Shown one piece after another: positions 29,061-40,014 of a stretch of 64,000 nucleotides of DNA. The stretch spans positions 41,542,210-41,606,209 of the forward strand of contig NW_023601104.1 of assembly GCF_014898055.3 (NCBI RefSeq). Reading direction: 5' to 3'. The notes beneath the pieces are model-generated. The model did not search any database, was not told the origin of the DNA, and saw only the letters and a program-made list of their open reading frames with translations. The stretch comes from Talpa occidentalis. Lineage: Eukaryota > Chordata > Mammalia > Eulipotyphla > Talpidae. How positions within the stretch are numbered: position 1 is the stretch's first letter; each line of letters starts with the position of its first letter. A program made the translations under genes and the position numbers.

Positions 29061-30271
29061 TGGAGAAGTCACATTGGCCCTTCAACACTCACAACCTTTG
29101 AAGTTTACACAGGTAAAGGGCGCAGATCAGCCTTTAGCTGTGCTGTGGGCCCTTATTAATGGCAGGTTTTATTATTAGGAATGCAGACTCGACTGCAGGC
29201 ATGTAGGGCTGGTTACCCTGCAGTAGGTTCTTTGTTCTACTTTTCCTTCAGTCCCACTAAGTTCCTTGGTCTGAGGCCCGGGGCAGATGGTGAATCCTGC
29301 AGTCCTGTGGCCTCTACCACACAGGTGTGGCTGTCCATGGAGCCTCATGACTGGCAGGCCACGTGCCCAGGCTGTCTCAAGCTTGCCAGCCCACTGCTCA
29401 GCCCCAGGTCCAAGAGAGCCACCATCACTGATGACTGCCCATGGACTTGCCCTCGACAGGCCAGTGTGTGCTAAGCTCGGTCCAGTCAGGAGTCACCCAA
29501 ACTATGTGGAACATCAGCAGAGATGCATGATGGAGCAGAGGCCTCCAGGAAGAGCCTGCTTGGCCACTGGAGTGTGACCTGACCTGAAAGTCTTAGGAGT
29601 CTTCTGTGGAGCTGCCTGTTGGATGGCTGGCACTGGGCTCTGGAAGTCGGGGTGTAGAGAGCAGGCAGATTAAATTGGAGCCTTAGAGCAGGGACCAGCC
29701 AGCATTCCTTCAGCAACCTCAGCCACCGCAGGCTTGAGGCAAACTCTGGTTATGGAGGGGCTAGGGAATTATGAAAACCAGCATCCTGAGTCACCTGCTG
29801 GGTACTCGGTATCTAGACCTAGAACTCAGCACATAGAAACACATGCTTACACCCATGTTCCGGCATAAACACCTGTGGCACAGGGTCTGATCTGCCTGCT
29901 ACAGTCAACCTTGAGGCATAGCACTGGTGTTTGATGAAATTGCCAGAGGTGCCTCCCTCCCAGCTCCCACCTGCCATTCTTCCTTCTACCTGTAGCTGGA
30001 TACTAATCAGTCACTAAATCAGACCCCTTGCTGACCCCACTGCACGCCCAGCTCTGTAGGGTGCACAGGGGGTCGCAGGGCTTCTGACTCACAGGTTCAG
30101 AAGCCACATAGTAGAAACTGAGAGGGGATGGTTCCAGGCTACACAGTGTGGTCCATATCCGGAACCACCCAAGCGCAGAGATTTCTCACTCAGGGGGCTG
30201 GAACTATCAAAGGTTTCTGGGTGGAGACCCAAAACTGAGTCTAGAAAGGAGGGCAAGGCTTTGAGAAGCAT

Positions 30272-30710
30272 TGACTTGAAATGGGACGCCCTCCCCCCAC
30301 CCCGGGCAAGTGAGGGTTCCCCACATAGGGAAACCCAAACTTGGGCCGGGGAGATCACAAAATGACACTCCCACTGGGAAGAGTGGGGGGCTCTCTTGTT
30401 GAGGGTAGACTTACTCAGGTCAGGTAGGAGCTCATGAAATGACACCCCCAGAGGGGAGATTGAGGGTACCCTTCTAAGGGATTCTCCCACTTGGGCCAGG
30501 ATGTATTCATAATATGAACCCCCACTGGTTTTGTGAGGTCTCCCTTACCTAGAGAGTCCCCACTTGGCCGGGGTGGGTTCATATGCCATCATGAACCCTT
30601 GCTGAGGGGAGCCCCCATTTGGGTCACAGTGGGTTCAGAGTGTGACCATCCACTGGGCCAGTGGGATGTCCCCTGCCTACGGGATCCCCCAACTTGGCCC
30701 AGGATTAGGG
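30272..30710 (+). repeat. Degenerate ~73-bp tandem array upstream of MYH7
   Basis: The word CTTGG(G)CC or a close relative recurs with its TTGG at about 30341, 30491, 30564, 30619 (TTTGGGTC) and 30692. A diverged TCAGGTCAGG unit starts near 30414. Intervals are about 73, 77, 73, 55 and 73 bp. Within units, words such as AATGACAC..CCCACTGG, CATGAAATGACACCCCCAG, ATATGAACCCCCACTGG and TCATGAACCC also align. Another weaker unit seems to start near 30275. The units are clearly diverged, so the array is old. It lies about 5 kb upstream of the MYH7 start. Confidence 0.75.
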
Positions 30711-32359
30711 ACCGAAATGGCCAACTTTTCTTTTCAGTCCTTTGCTCCCCATGACTGGAAGAGTGACACAAGAACCTGAAAAGCTACACACGTTATTCAG
30801 CCCTGACAAGAGGGTGGCAGGAGAGACCTCTCTAGGTCTGATTTGGTGCGGCGGAGCTAGGGAACTGATTGCTCCTTTCTCCCAAGGGAGTCTGACAACC
30901 AGTCAACCTTGATCTACGTGAGAGCCAGTCAGGTCCCAGGAAGTGTAAGGACCAGAGCAAGTGTCTCAGCTGCCCACCTGCATCAAGGAAAGCAGGGCCT
31001 TTCTCAAAGAGCTTGAATTTACTACGTAAAAGAGCCTTGGTAGGAAGAGCGAGAAGGAAGCAAAATGGTGGGGTAACCGGCTTATGGGGAGTAGAGAGGA
31101 GCCTGGCGAGGGCCCGTGGGGAGCCCGAGAGCTGCTGGCCACCCAGGAAACACAGCAGAGCAGCAGGAGGTGGGCCTGGCTGCGCTGAGGTTCAGTTGTG
31201 GCGTGAGTAGGCCAAGACTGCAGGAAGAGTGGCAGGGCTGCATGTTGTGTGTCCCAGAGGGAGGTGACCTTGCTCCAAGGACAGAGTCTCTGAGAAGTGG
31301 CAGGGGACGGGGTGTGGGACTCAGGGCCCCTTGTCGCTGAGATTACTGTCTTTGCAGCCAAGCGCAGTTCCGGGGGTGGGAGGTGGGGGGTGTGTGAAAC
31401 ATAGCAAAAGCCCTTTTGTGATGCTGGGTTCCTAAGAATTGCTGACTGGGTTCGAGGGGTGTCTCCCGTGTTCTGCATGCCCTGGGTCTGTTCTCAGAGG
31501 TCTCCCCATGCTTAGTGTCCAGTGGTGATGATTCCTAGTTGTTAGAGATTGGGAGCCATCAACCCACCTCAACCTTGGTTTCCTGTGCTTGTCCAGCTCC
31601 GCTGTGAGGGCGGATTTAGCACGCAAACAGCCAGAGCAGTCGACAAGACACAGGTTCAGAAGCGTCAGGAAAGGGGAGACAGAGGCCACCAGCCTGGAAA
31701 ACAAACCTGCTGCCTGAAGCTGAAGAGAGTGAGAAGGCAAGACGAGAGGAAGGGGCAAGGGAGTCAGGAAGGAGATAGAAATGGGGAAGAAGGATAAGTG
31801 GAGGGCTTGAGGGAAGGAAGCACCCACGCTGAGAGGTAGGAATATAGGTGCAGGAGGGGAGCTTGGAAAGAAAAGGGATGAAGAAAGAACGGGGCTGGAG
31901 AGGCAGGGGGTTGGGAAGAGGGGATGGGGGTTCATAGAGAGGGGCAGATGGAAAGAGAAGCGAGGCCTACAAGCACTCTTGCAGAGGCAGGGCCGAGGTG
32001 GGGGTGGCGGAGCTCTTGGAAGAGCCTAGAAAAGAGACTCTCAAAGGCCATTCCTGTGAGATAACAATGCACTTCAAATCCCTCCCTAATCTCCCTCCTA
32101 TTATTAGCCCTCTTAGAGAGGGGCCACCAGTGCCTGGGCTTTGTCCTTTCTCCCATACCCTTGGCCAGGATTAGAGAGTCGTGCCTGCGTGGTCATCGGC
32201 TAACCACGGTCCTTCTGGCTCCGGCAATGTCACTGGAGAAGAGCACGGAGAGGTGGTGGGAAGGGGACCGGAAGGTCACTGCACACCCTCTGTGGACCAG
32301 GCAGCACCTGGATGCCAAGAGGGGTAAAGGCGCAGGTCTGAGGTCTCTTTGTCCTCGAA

Positions 32360-32380
32360 GAGTTTTTTTTTTTTTTTTTG
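32360..32380. repeat. Poly-T run between two copies of CGAAGAGTTTT-like words
   Basis: A run of T flanked by GTCCTCGAAGAG and GTCCTTGAAGAG. The flanks look like a short duplication around a slipped homopolymer. Confidence 0.5.
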
Positions 32381-32452
32381 TCCTTGAAGAGTTTTCGCAT
32401 ACATGATCACGTGCCAATGTGATCACAGGTCAAGATCTCTGACAATTGAACA

Positions 32453-32520
32453 TTAGAACAATGTTCTAATTAGAACATTAGAACAATGTAGAAGCCATCA
32501 TTAGAACAATGTAGAAGCCA
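32453..32520 (+). repeat. Short tandem duplication, 21-bp unit
   Basis: ATTAGAACAATGTAGAAGCCA occurs at 32477-32497 and again at 32500-32520. Just upstream is the near-palindrome ATTAGAACAATGTTCTAAT. Confidence 0.85.
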
Positions 32521-33179
32521 GTCCCTGAGGGCAACACAGTGAGGGGAGAGGGCAATTAAGGAGGTAAGCTAGAGGTGGATCCGGATCCTAACAGACTGGT
32601 TTTGAGCACCCACACCCACAGCCATCGGTCATTGCTCTGGCAAGGGAATCAAGAAAATGAATAGCTTCTAGGTCTACCTTTCTGGCCCAGCCTCTAGGGA
32701 ACAAGGTCGTCAGAGCTTAAACAGCAGCAACCTCCAGGGCTTTTAAAGCAGACTGGTATTTGTTGCTGTTTACTTGGAATTGCTGTTTTTTTCTTGGCCA
32801 ATATTTTCCTTTTGTGTTTTCCCTTTGCCTTCCCTCTCGCCTCTAGTCTCCCTAAATATTGTTCATTGTTTTGATGTTTAATATGGCCAAAAGTTATGAT
32901 GTGTATTTTTATCTTGAGCTCTTTCAACTCTGACAAATCTAAATAAAATAAACACATGGCGAATAATGTACCGAAGAGGTGAACAGCTGCTTGCTGTTCC
33001 TTGTTCCTAGGAGCGCTCCGATTGCTCCTGCGGAGCAAGGGATGCAGAGCGCTTACTCAGGGAGAGGGTGCAGGTAGTGCTTTCTCCCTCCTTCCCTTCT
33101 CGCCATCCCCGTTCTCGGATTTCTGTCTTCTCTCCCTCTCAGACCTCTTCCTCCTTCCTTCCTCTCTCTTCCTCCTTTC

Positions 33180-33375
33180 CTTCTCCCAAAATAAAAAGTA
33201 ATGCTCATTCCTTTGAAAGTTCAAACAATGAATCATCTAAAAGGAAAAAAAAAAATGAACCCCTTCCACTATTCACAGTCCCATTCCACAGAGATAACCA
33301 TGACGTGGCTCCACTCAGACCCTTTTATGTATGTATAAAGTTGGGATTTTTTTTTTTTAAACTGGGACATACAAA
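33180..33375 (+). repeat. Ancient LINE-type fragment (class uncertain)
   Basis: AAAAAGTAATGCTCATTCC, GAGATAACCATGACGTGGC and CCTTTTATGTATGTATAAAG follow the order of a common old LINE 3' segment. Interrupted by an A-run. Confidence 0.4.
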
Positions 33376-33395
33376 ATGAAATGCTCATAGTTTTT

Positions 33396-33696
33396 TTTTT
33401 TTTTAATAGAGGCATGTTTTTATTTATTTGTTTATTTGTTTGTTTTGTTTATTTGTACATGCACGGGGTACAGTCAGAAGCGCGGGAGGGTGAGAGAATT
33501 CACAAGAGCGGGGAGCAGAGCAGGCAGAAGGACTGAAGTACACTGCTGAGGGCAGCAGCGGGCGGCAGGAGAGGTCTGCGCGCCATGTGGGACCCTCCTC
33601 CGGTGGCCGGGGAGCAGCCGGGGATCGAACTGGCGTTGCAGGGGCTGCGGCAGCTTCGCAACCCAGCGCTCAACTGCTGCACCACTGGGGAGGCCC
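33396..33696 (-). mobile_element. tRNA-derived SINE copy 3, longer subfamily
   Basis: Reverse copy of the subfamily whose tail contains AATAGAGGCATG and TTTGTTTGTTTTGTTTA, and whose body has CCTCCGGTGGCCGGGGAGC. Target duplication TG(C/T)TCATAGTTTTT at 33382-33395 and 33697-33710. Confidence 0.9.
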
Positions 33697-34873
33697 TGTT
33701 CATAGTTTTTAGAGGCTTCTCAAGGCATATCTAATTCCAGGGGTCTCCCTTCAAGTAACCAGTGTCTCCAGAGGCCAAACAGTAATCAACTCTCAAAAAT
33801 GAACTTTAAACTGATTCAAATAGGTCAAGGAAGGGTAAAGAAGAGGATGTGGACAAACATTTTGTCTCAGCTTTCTTTGTCCCTGGACAACCTCCTGGGA
33901 GAGGCGCTCACTTGAACAGAGACTGCCTGGGTGCAGAAATGGCAGCAGCACAGGAGGGCTCCCCTAGGGGATGGAAGGGTAGGGACATCACCCATCTTTG
34001 TGAAAAAGCCTTTTTCCCTCCAGAACACTAACATAGATGTGATGTCTGTATTTTCTTCTTTTGCAAAGCCAAATCTGAATGGTCACATTTTTCATGCTCA
34101 GGAATTTACCTGGCCATCTTTGTGTTTTGGACTCTGTCACTTGTCCTTTCGGTCACATCTGTACCTGTCCTTTTGCGGAAATTCTGAAGTAGTTTTTAGC
34201 CAAAAGTCAGTCAAAAGTTCTGACCAAAATCCTAATATAGTTGATGACTCTCTGTTGCCCTGGAGCTGACAGCCAGGGAAGCCGGATGTCTGATGTGAAA
34301 GCCGAAGCCCAGAAGCATGTGAAACACCCCGCTCCCTGCTCTCACCTCCTCTGTGCTGCTCCTGCAGACCCCGCCCCCTCCTCACTGCACACCCCAGACT
34401 GAATCAATACTAGCTCCTCTGGCTTCAGGCACTTCCCAGGGACTCACCTTATGTCCCGGGCAATCAAAGGGAACAGGCATGATGGAAAAAGGGAAAGAAA
34501 TAGCTATGACAATTATGATGGATCCTGACAGAGCAAGGTCAGAAGAATAAGGATGTGAAATACAGAGCTGCCCTGTCCTCCAAACAGAGTATGCATGTGG
34601 AGGACCAAGGCGGGAGGAAAACTTGAAATCAAGAGAATAGAGGGTGGGAAAGGAGTGTGCAGGAACTGGGGTCTACAGCTCCAAAGAATACTGGTGGCCC
34701 AACCTCTCCAGGCAGTGCCAAGGATCCTGGGCAGGAAGCTACAAAGGCTGGCCTGGCTCCCAGTGCCTGTGTCCTCTTTCTCTTTTCCATGCCTTGTCAC
34801 ACCTCCAGGCACAGTCCTGCCTCCAGCTCTGGCCCCATATCAGGCACAGGCAGGAAGGATAGAAAGAGTTCTT

Positions 34874-35149
34874 TAGGGCCTCCCTGGTGGCACAAGGGGT
34901 TAAGCACCACACTATGAAGCAATCCGAAGCCTCTGCTGCACAAGTTCGATCCCCGGTGGCCAGAGAGCAACCCACATGACGCAGCAGACCTCTCCTGTCT
35001 TGCCCGCTGCTCCCCTCAGCAGTGCACTTTGGTCAATCTGCCTGTTCTGTTCCCCACTCTGTCTCTGGTGGATCCTCTCACCCCTTGCATCTCTGGACTG
35101 TACCCCAGCTCTTGTATGCATAAATAAACCTTTTTTTTTTAAAAAAAAA
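34874..35149 (+). mobile_element. tRNA-derived SINE copy 4
   Basis: Forward copy. Perfect 13-bp target duplication AGAAAGAGTTCTT at 34861-34873 and 35150-35162. The B box TTCGATCCCC is intact. Confidence 0.93.
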
Positions 35150-35419
35150 AGAAAGAGTTCTTGAACATACTTTGCATCTCTGTCTCAAGTCATCCTTGCT
35201 GCTGTGCCCTAGTTCTAGAAAGTCAACTTCTATCTTGTTCTTAGGACTTGGGCCCCACCCTGTGCCCCAGCATAGTAACTGAGCCCTGTCCTTACCCTGT
35301 CTTGATAATCTTCTGAGTTTTCCTGACTCTGTCTACTTCTTAGGGATTAGGTTTTTCCCCTTCAGCCCAGATAGGAAGCTGGGAGGCCCATTTCCTGTGA
35401 AGAGAAAGACAGCATATCT

Positions 35420-35703
35420 GGGCCTCCTGATGGCCTAGGTTTAAGTCTCAGTGCTACCACCACTATCTGAGTTCTATCCCAGCCAGGGAGCTAGCCCATG
35501 TGGTGCAGCAGACCTCTCCTTTCTTGCTGCCCTGCACCCCTCAGCAGTGTATTTCAGTAGATCTGCCTGTTCTGCTCCCCACTCTGTCTCTGGTGAATCC
35601 TCTCACCCCTCCCGGCCCACCCTGCCACACCTCTGGCCTAGACACCAGCTCTTACATGCATAAATAAATAAAATAAATCTTTTAAAAAAATTGTTAAAAA
35701 AAA
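35420..35703 (+). mobile_element. tRNA-derived SINE copy 5, diverged
   Basis: Forward copy, more mutated than its neighbours. Perfect 15-bp target duplication AAAGACAGCATATCT at 35405-35419 and 35704-35718. Confidence 0.9.
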
Positions 35704-35755
35704 AAAGACAGCATATCTTAGAGACTTGGCTTTTGAAGTCAAATAGACCTATGTT

Positions 35756-35822
35756 CAAAAACCCTGGCTCTACTGTGGACCAGCTATATGACCTGGTGAA
35801 CTACTTAAAATTTCTGAGAAAA
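35756..35822 (+). repeat. MIR fragment
   Basis: CTGGCTCTACTGTGGACCAG and CTATATGACCTGGTGAAC match the MIR core pattern. Confidence 0.55.
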
Positions 35823-36604
35823 AAGTAAAGATTCACACAGTCTTATGACTCAAAGTATGATCCATGGACCAGCAGCAGCCACATCAGTGACTTCTTAGAA
35901 CTACAGAATCTGGGCCCCAGCCCACACTTATTATATTGATAAACATTCCATATTTCTACAGTCTTAAATTTTATCATATTACAAATGCAGATGGTCCACT
36001 AATAATATTGGCTTTGTCATGGGAATTAAATAAGTTGAAATAGAAATACGCAAACTTCTACCATGTTGCAGAATCACATGGAAGCTAAGACATTTTCTTA
36101 GGCCTCAGCCTCAGTAGATCAGGGTAAGGTGTATCCCTGCTACTGGTTTGAGGACCATACTTTGTAAATCATTGAATTAATACATGTAAAATGTAGTACA
36201 TAGAATAGTGATGGATATATAGTAAACACTAGTAAATGAAGCTATGCAGCTATTTACTGCTATTTCTGTGTTAAAACATGTTGGCTATTTGGATGATTTA
36301 TAGTTTTTATATTTATTGAAATCTTAGTAATATACTTTAAAATTCACCCTTTACAGTGTACAAATCTGTAGATTTTAATATATTTAGAATTGTGTGATCA
36401 CCATCACCATTTAATTTTAGAACATTTCATCACTCCAAGAAGAAACTTCAAGCCAATGCATTAGCAGTCAGTCTCTAGCCCCCAGTTTTCTGAACTTAGA
36501 ATGTCTCTGTAAATGTGTCATGCAGGCATGACTTCTTTTTCTTTTCAGTAATTTTGCCAGAACAACTTCTAAGAGATAGATTCTTGAGTGAATGATTATG
36601 AGTA

Positions 36605-37082
36605 TTTTTATGTATAGTGTGATGGTTAATTTTGTGCTTAAATCTGAGTCAGCAGGTGCATAGATGTTTAGCTAAGCATGATTTCTGGGTGTGCCAGGAG
36701 GGTGTTTCCAGGTGACATTAGCATCTGAGTCAGCAGACTGAGCAAAGTAGATTGCTCTCCCTAGTGTGACAGGGCATTATCCAATGTGATTGAATAGAAC
36801 AAAAAGGTGGAGGAAGAGATGTCAAGCTTCTCTTGCCCTCAAACCGGGATTCACACCACTGGTGCTCCTGGTTTTCAGATGTCTGGAGTTGGACTAGAAC
36901 TACACCACCACCTTGCCTGGCTTTTCCTGGCTTTCTAATATGCACACAACATATCATGGGACTTAGCCTCCATAATAGTATGAGCCAATCCTTATTATAA
37001 ATCTCTTTCTATGAATCTACGTCTAGTCTATATATCATTTCCTATTGGTTATATTTCTCTGGAGAACCCTAATTAACACATA
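36605..37082 (+). repeat. Ancient interspersed repeat with terminal similarity
   Basis: Starts GTGTGATGGTTAATTTTGTG and ends TTTCTCTGGAGAACCCTAAT; the inner part includes CAGCAGACTGAGCAAAGTAG and GAATAGAACAAAAAGGTGG. This is a familiar abundant mammalian repeat whose family name I will not assign from memory. Diverged, so old. Confidence 0.7.
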
Positions 37083-37144
37083 TAGCCGCTCTTTGAATGT
37101 AGTAGCTTGTATATATTCCCTTTTTATTTCTTGCTTGACTTTAA

Positions 37145-37190
<46 letters not shown>
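37145..37190. repeat. (TG)n(TA)n(CA)n palindromic microsatellite
   Basis: A TG run passes into a TA run and then a CA run, so the whole ~46 bp is self-complementary. Confidence 0.9.
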
Positions 37191-37678
37191 TTCATTTATT
37201 TCAATTCAAATTTTCAGATTGAAAGACTGCCTGTTACTAGAGTCAATTTTTGTAGGCAATTCACAGCAAAGATTTCTCATGGAAAAAGAAAAGAGAGACA
37301 GTCACTCCAATTGCAGACATGGATGTGTCCTGCAAACCAGGCCCACGCAGATGCTGCCCCCACGCCGGCAATGTGTCCTGATGCTTTCTGACCTATTGCT
37401 CAAGCTGTTGAGCAAGGCCTGAAGTCACAGGGAGAGAGGGCTCGCTGCGGGAAGAGGTAGACGCAGGGCTACAGCCCTCACAGGCAAGTGGCACGCATGG
37501 TGCTGAGGGCATGGCTTGCTTCCAGAGGAAGAGAGCTTTTCCCTTGATCTGTAAATGGACCTGGGCTCTTCTTTACGAAAGCAGTTCCATACAAATGTTC
37601 ACCCCATGACACCCAGGGTGTAAATTAAAGCCTTTTAGAAAATACACAGAAACAAACAGACTAACAAAAAGGAGTTAA

Positions 37679-37950
37679 GGGGCCTCCCCTGGTGGCGCAG
37701 GTGGTTGAGTGCAGCTCTGTGAAGCTGTCGCAACCTCTGCAGTGTGGGTTGAATCCCTGCTGGCTGGCGAGGGTCCCACATGGCGCTGCAGACCTCTCCT
37801 GCCCAGCCCACTGCTCCTCTCAGCAGTGTATTTTGTCAGTCTGCCTGTTCTGTTCCCCGCTCTGGCTCTGGTGAATCCTCTCACCCTCCCGCACATCTGG
37901 CCTGTACCCAGGTTCTTGTATAAATAAATAAATAAGTCTTTAAAAAAAAA
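37679..37950 (+). mobile_element. tRNA-derived SINE copy 6
   Basis: Forward copy, head GGCCTCCCCTGGTGGCGCAG. An imperfect duplication resembling AAAAAGGAGTTA flanks it. Confidence 0.88.
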
Positions 37951-38095
37951 AAAGAGTTAGTTCTCAACCCAGGAGTCTGCCACTACTGTACCTAGTGTAG
38001 ATAATTCCCATAGATTACAAAAGGGAGTGGAAGGGCTGCGGGTGTGAGTTCTGGGCACTTGGCACCTGGGGGAGCTGGTGACACATGCTTATATA

Positions 38096-38395
38096 AATGT
38101 TAAATACACACACAAAATATTAATCACAGAGTGCCATTCATCATTAAAAAGGAACAAGCTTTTGGCCATGTTTAAAAAAAATTTAACATCATTGTTCATT
38201 TTTGAAAAGCAAAATTACAGAATATAGTGATTGTGGCTAGGATAATGTGTATATTTTTTAGGAGGTGATAAACTATTCTAAAATTGATTGTGGTGATATT
38301 TATACAACTCTAAAAATAATTTAATTTTCTCTTTTAATGGGTGAATTACATGATATTTATATTCAATCTCAATAAAGCTACTTTAAAAATTGCTT
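38096..38395 (+). repeat. Old L1-type 3' end
   Basis: TCATCATTAAAAAGGAACAA, TTGTGGTGATATTTATACAA, TTTAATGGGTGAATTACATG and TCTCAATAAAGCTACTTTA follow the order of an ancient LINE-1 ORF2 end plus 3' UTR. Confidence 0.65.
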
Positions 38396-39164
38396 ATTAT
38401 ATATGTGTAAATGTTATAATTGTCAATTTATGGAACTGTTGAAAAAAACAGAAAACAATCCATTTAATGATTTTCTGTTCTTTGCTAGTACTTGTTGGTT
38501 GAGTCCTGGAAGAGTTTGTTCATAAAGATTTACTGTGCTATAAACGCCAAAATTTTCTTGTAACAAAAGGAATGGTTGACAAGTATTTAGTAATTAAAAG
38601 CCAAACAAGGCAGTGTAATTGTCTTCTGGTTGATGTTGTAATGCACACGGAGAGAATAAGTTTCAAGTTCCAAGAAAAAAAAAAGCTTGTCTGTGACCTA
38701 ACTAGACAAGTACGAGAATTTATGTTGAAATGGAAACTTTTCATATACTAATCTGAACAGGGTGCCTAGGCACCCTGAGCTTCCACAAATGTTAGAGGCT
38801 GAGGTCTGGGCAGGATATCCACCCCACCTCCCCCGTCGTCTTCCTCCTGAGTCCAAGGAAAGATTTAGAAACCAGTATTTTCCTCACCCCGGCTGCCAAG
38901 TTTTGGGGTTCTTTCTTTCTTAATTCCAGTTAGCCCTGTTCAGCTCAGCAGCCGCAGGACAAATTCAAGACCGGTTTGCCTTTGCTGTGTTTATTCCTGC
39001 GGCAGATGGTGGGAACAACCAATACCTGCAACAGGGAACCTCCCCCCCCCCTGTTGCATACCCACCCAACTTATTTTACCAGCTTCTGAGAAGTAGGACT
39101 GAGCTGACATTTGAAAAGTGTGAAGATAATTGAGGTAATGATGAAATGCGCTCAGGCTGGGTTT

Positions 39165-39245
39165 GACCAGGTTCTGCTACAAACCTATGTGACCAAGAGC
39201 AAGACAAGAAAATAGGAGCTGCCTTCCTCATTTGTAAAGCGTGTC
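39165..39245 (+). repeat. MIR fragment
   Basis: TATGTGACCAAGAGCAAGAC and CCTTCCTCATTTGTAAAGCG match the MIR 3' half. Confidence 0.5.
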
Positions 39246-39999
39246 CCTCTCACGCCGCAAACGGGTAAGGGTTTAGGAGCGTCGGGGCGGCGCGGGGGTC
39301 TTCCCGCAGCCCTCCCTGGCGCACCACGAGGGCGATGGTGTCTGGTTCTAAACCCGGGCTCTGGGCTTCTCTGGCCTCCCTTATTTGCAGACGTAAAAAG
39401 CCCGCAGACCGAGTGGCGTGGCTTCGGTCGCACCGGACTACTGCCACACGATCGACCCAAAGGCCCTGGTGTCTGGGTAACCTCGTCCCGAGAGCCGTAG
39501 GCGCCACGGCCAGCAATGGCGGCTCCGCAGCGCCGTCGCCTCAGAGCGAAGCCGAGGCCTGTCCCCTAGCGGCGGGTTCCGGCAACCCAAGGCAGGGTCG
39601 CGAGAAGGACTCGAGTACTGCGGAATGCAGGAGCCAATGCGCTCTCAAGTCACTCCGCTTGCTCCACTTTTCCATTGGGTCCTTCCAACTGTCAATCAAT
39701 TCTATACCCAGTTTTTATTGGCTTAACTTCCACCATTCTCTTCCCTCTACTAGTCACTTGCTTTTTTTTCCAAGTGCATCTTTACGTCATTAGATTCACG
39801 TCCAAGTCTGACGCATTTAGCCAGTTCCTTTATTCCATTGGCTGAATCAGGCCCCGCCTCTCGTACATCCTGTTCTGGGCGGAAGTGAGAGAGCCCTTGT
39901 TCCTATTGGCTTAGATTTGCAAACGGCAACTGTCTATCAATTCCATCAAGACTGCATTAGCGCTCAGTGAGTACGACTCCGGAAGGGGCGGGCTTTGTG

Positions 40000-40010
40000 A
40001 AGATGGCGGC
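40000..40010 (+). promoter_or_regulatory. NGDN: YY1 motif overlapping the NGDN start codon
   Basis: AAGATGGCGGC is a full match to the YY1 consensus and contains the ATG itself (40003-40005). YY1 just downstream of the start site is a known arrangement in TATA-less promoters, so initiation probably occurs a short distance upstream, near 39960-39995. Confidence 0.75.
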
Positions 40011-40014
40011 GCCG
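40003..40014 (+). CDS. NGDN: NGDN exon 1, coding part (codons 1-4)
   Basis: ATGGCGGCGCCG|GTAAGT: four codons MAAP and a consensus donor. The 5' UTR start is not determined. Confidence 0.93.

Larger units (their letters stand above)
25500..39233. other. MYH7-NGDN intergenic block
   Basis: About 14 kb without a credible coding exon. It holds the MYH7 proximal promoter (25.5-25.8 kb), a tandem array (about 30.27-30.71 kb), GA-rich sequence (31.6-31.9 kb), SINE copies 2-6, an ancient transposon-like repeat (36.6-37.1 kb), a palindromic microsatellite and an old LINE 3' end. Elsewhere it is unique sequence in which I recognise nothing. Confidence 0.7.

Noticed and set aside
30272..30710. CRISPR-like array
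   Set aside because: Repeat units are diverged and tandem without unique spacers, and the genome is mammalian.
39250..39516. 88-codon minus-strand frame in the NGDN CpG-rich region
   Set aside because: CpG-rich DNA has few stop codons; there is no recognisable domain, splice context or polyadenylation signal.
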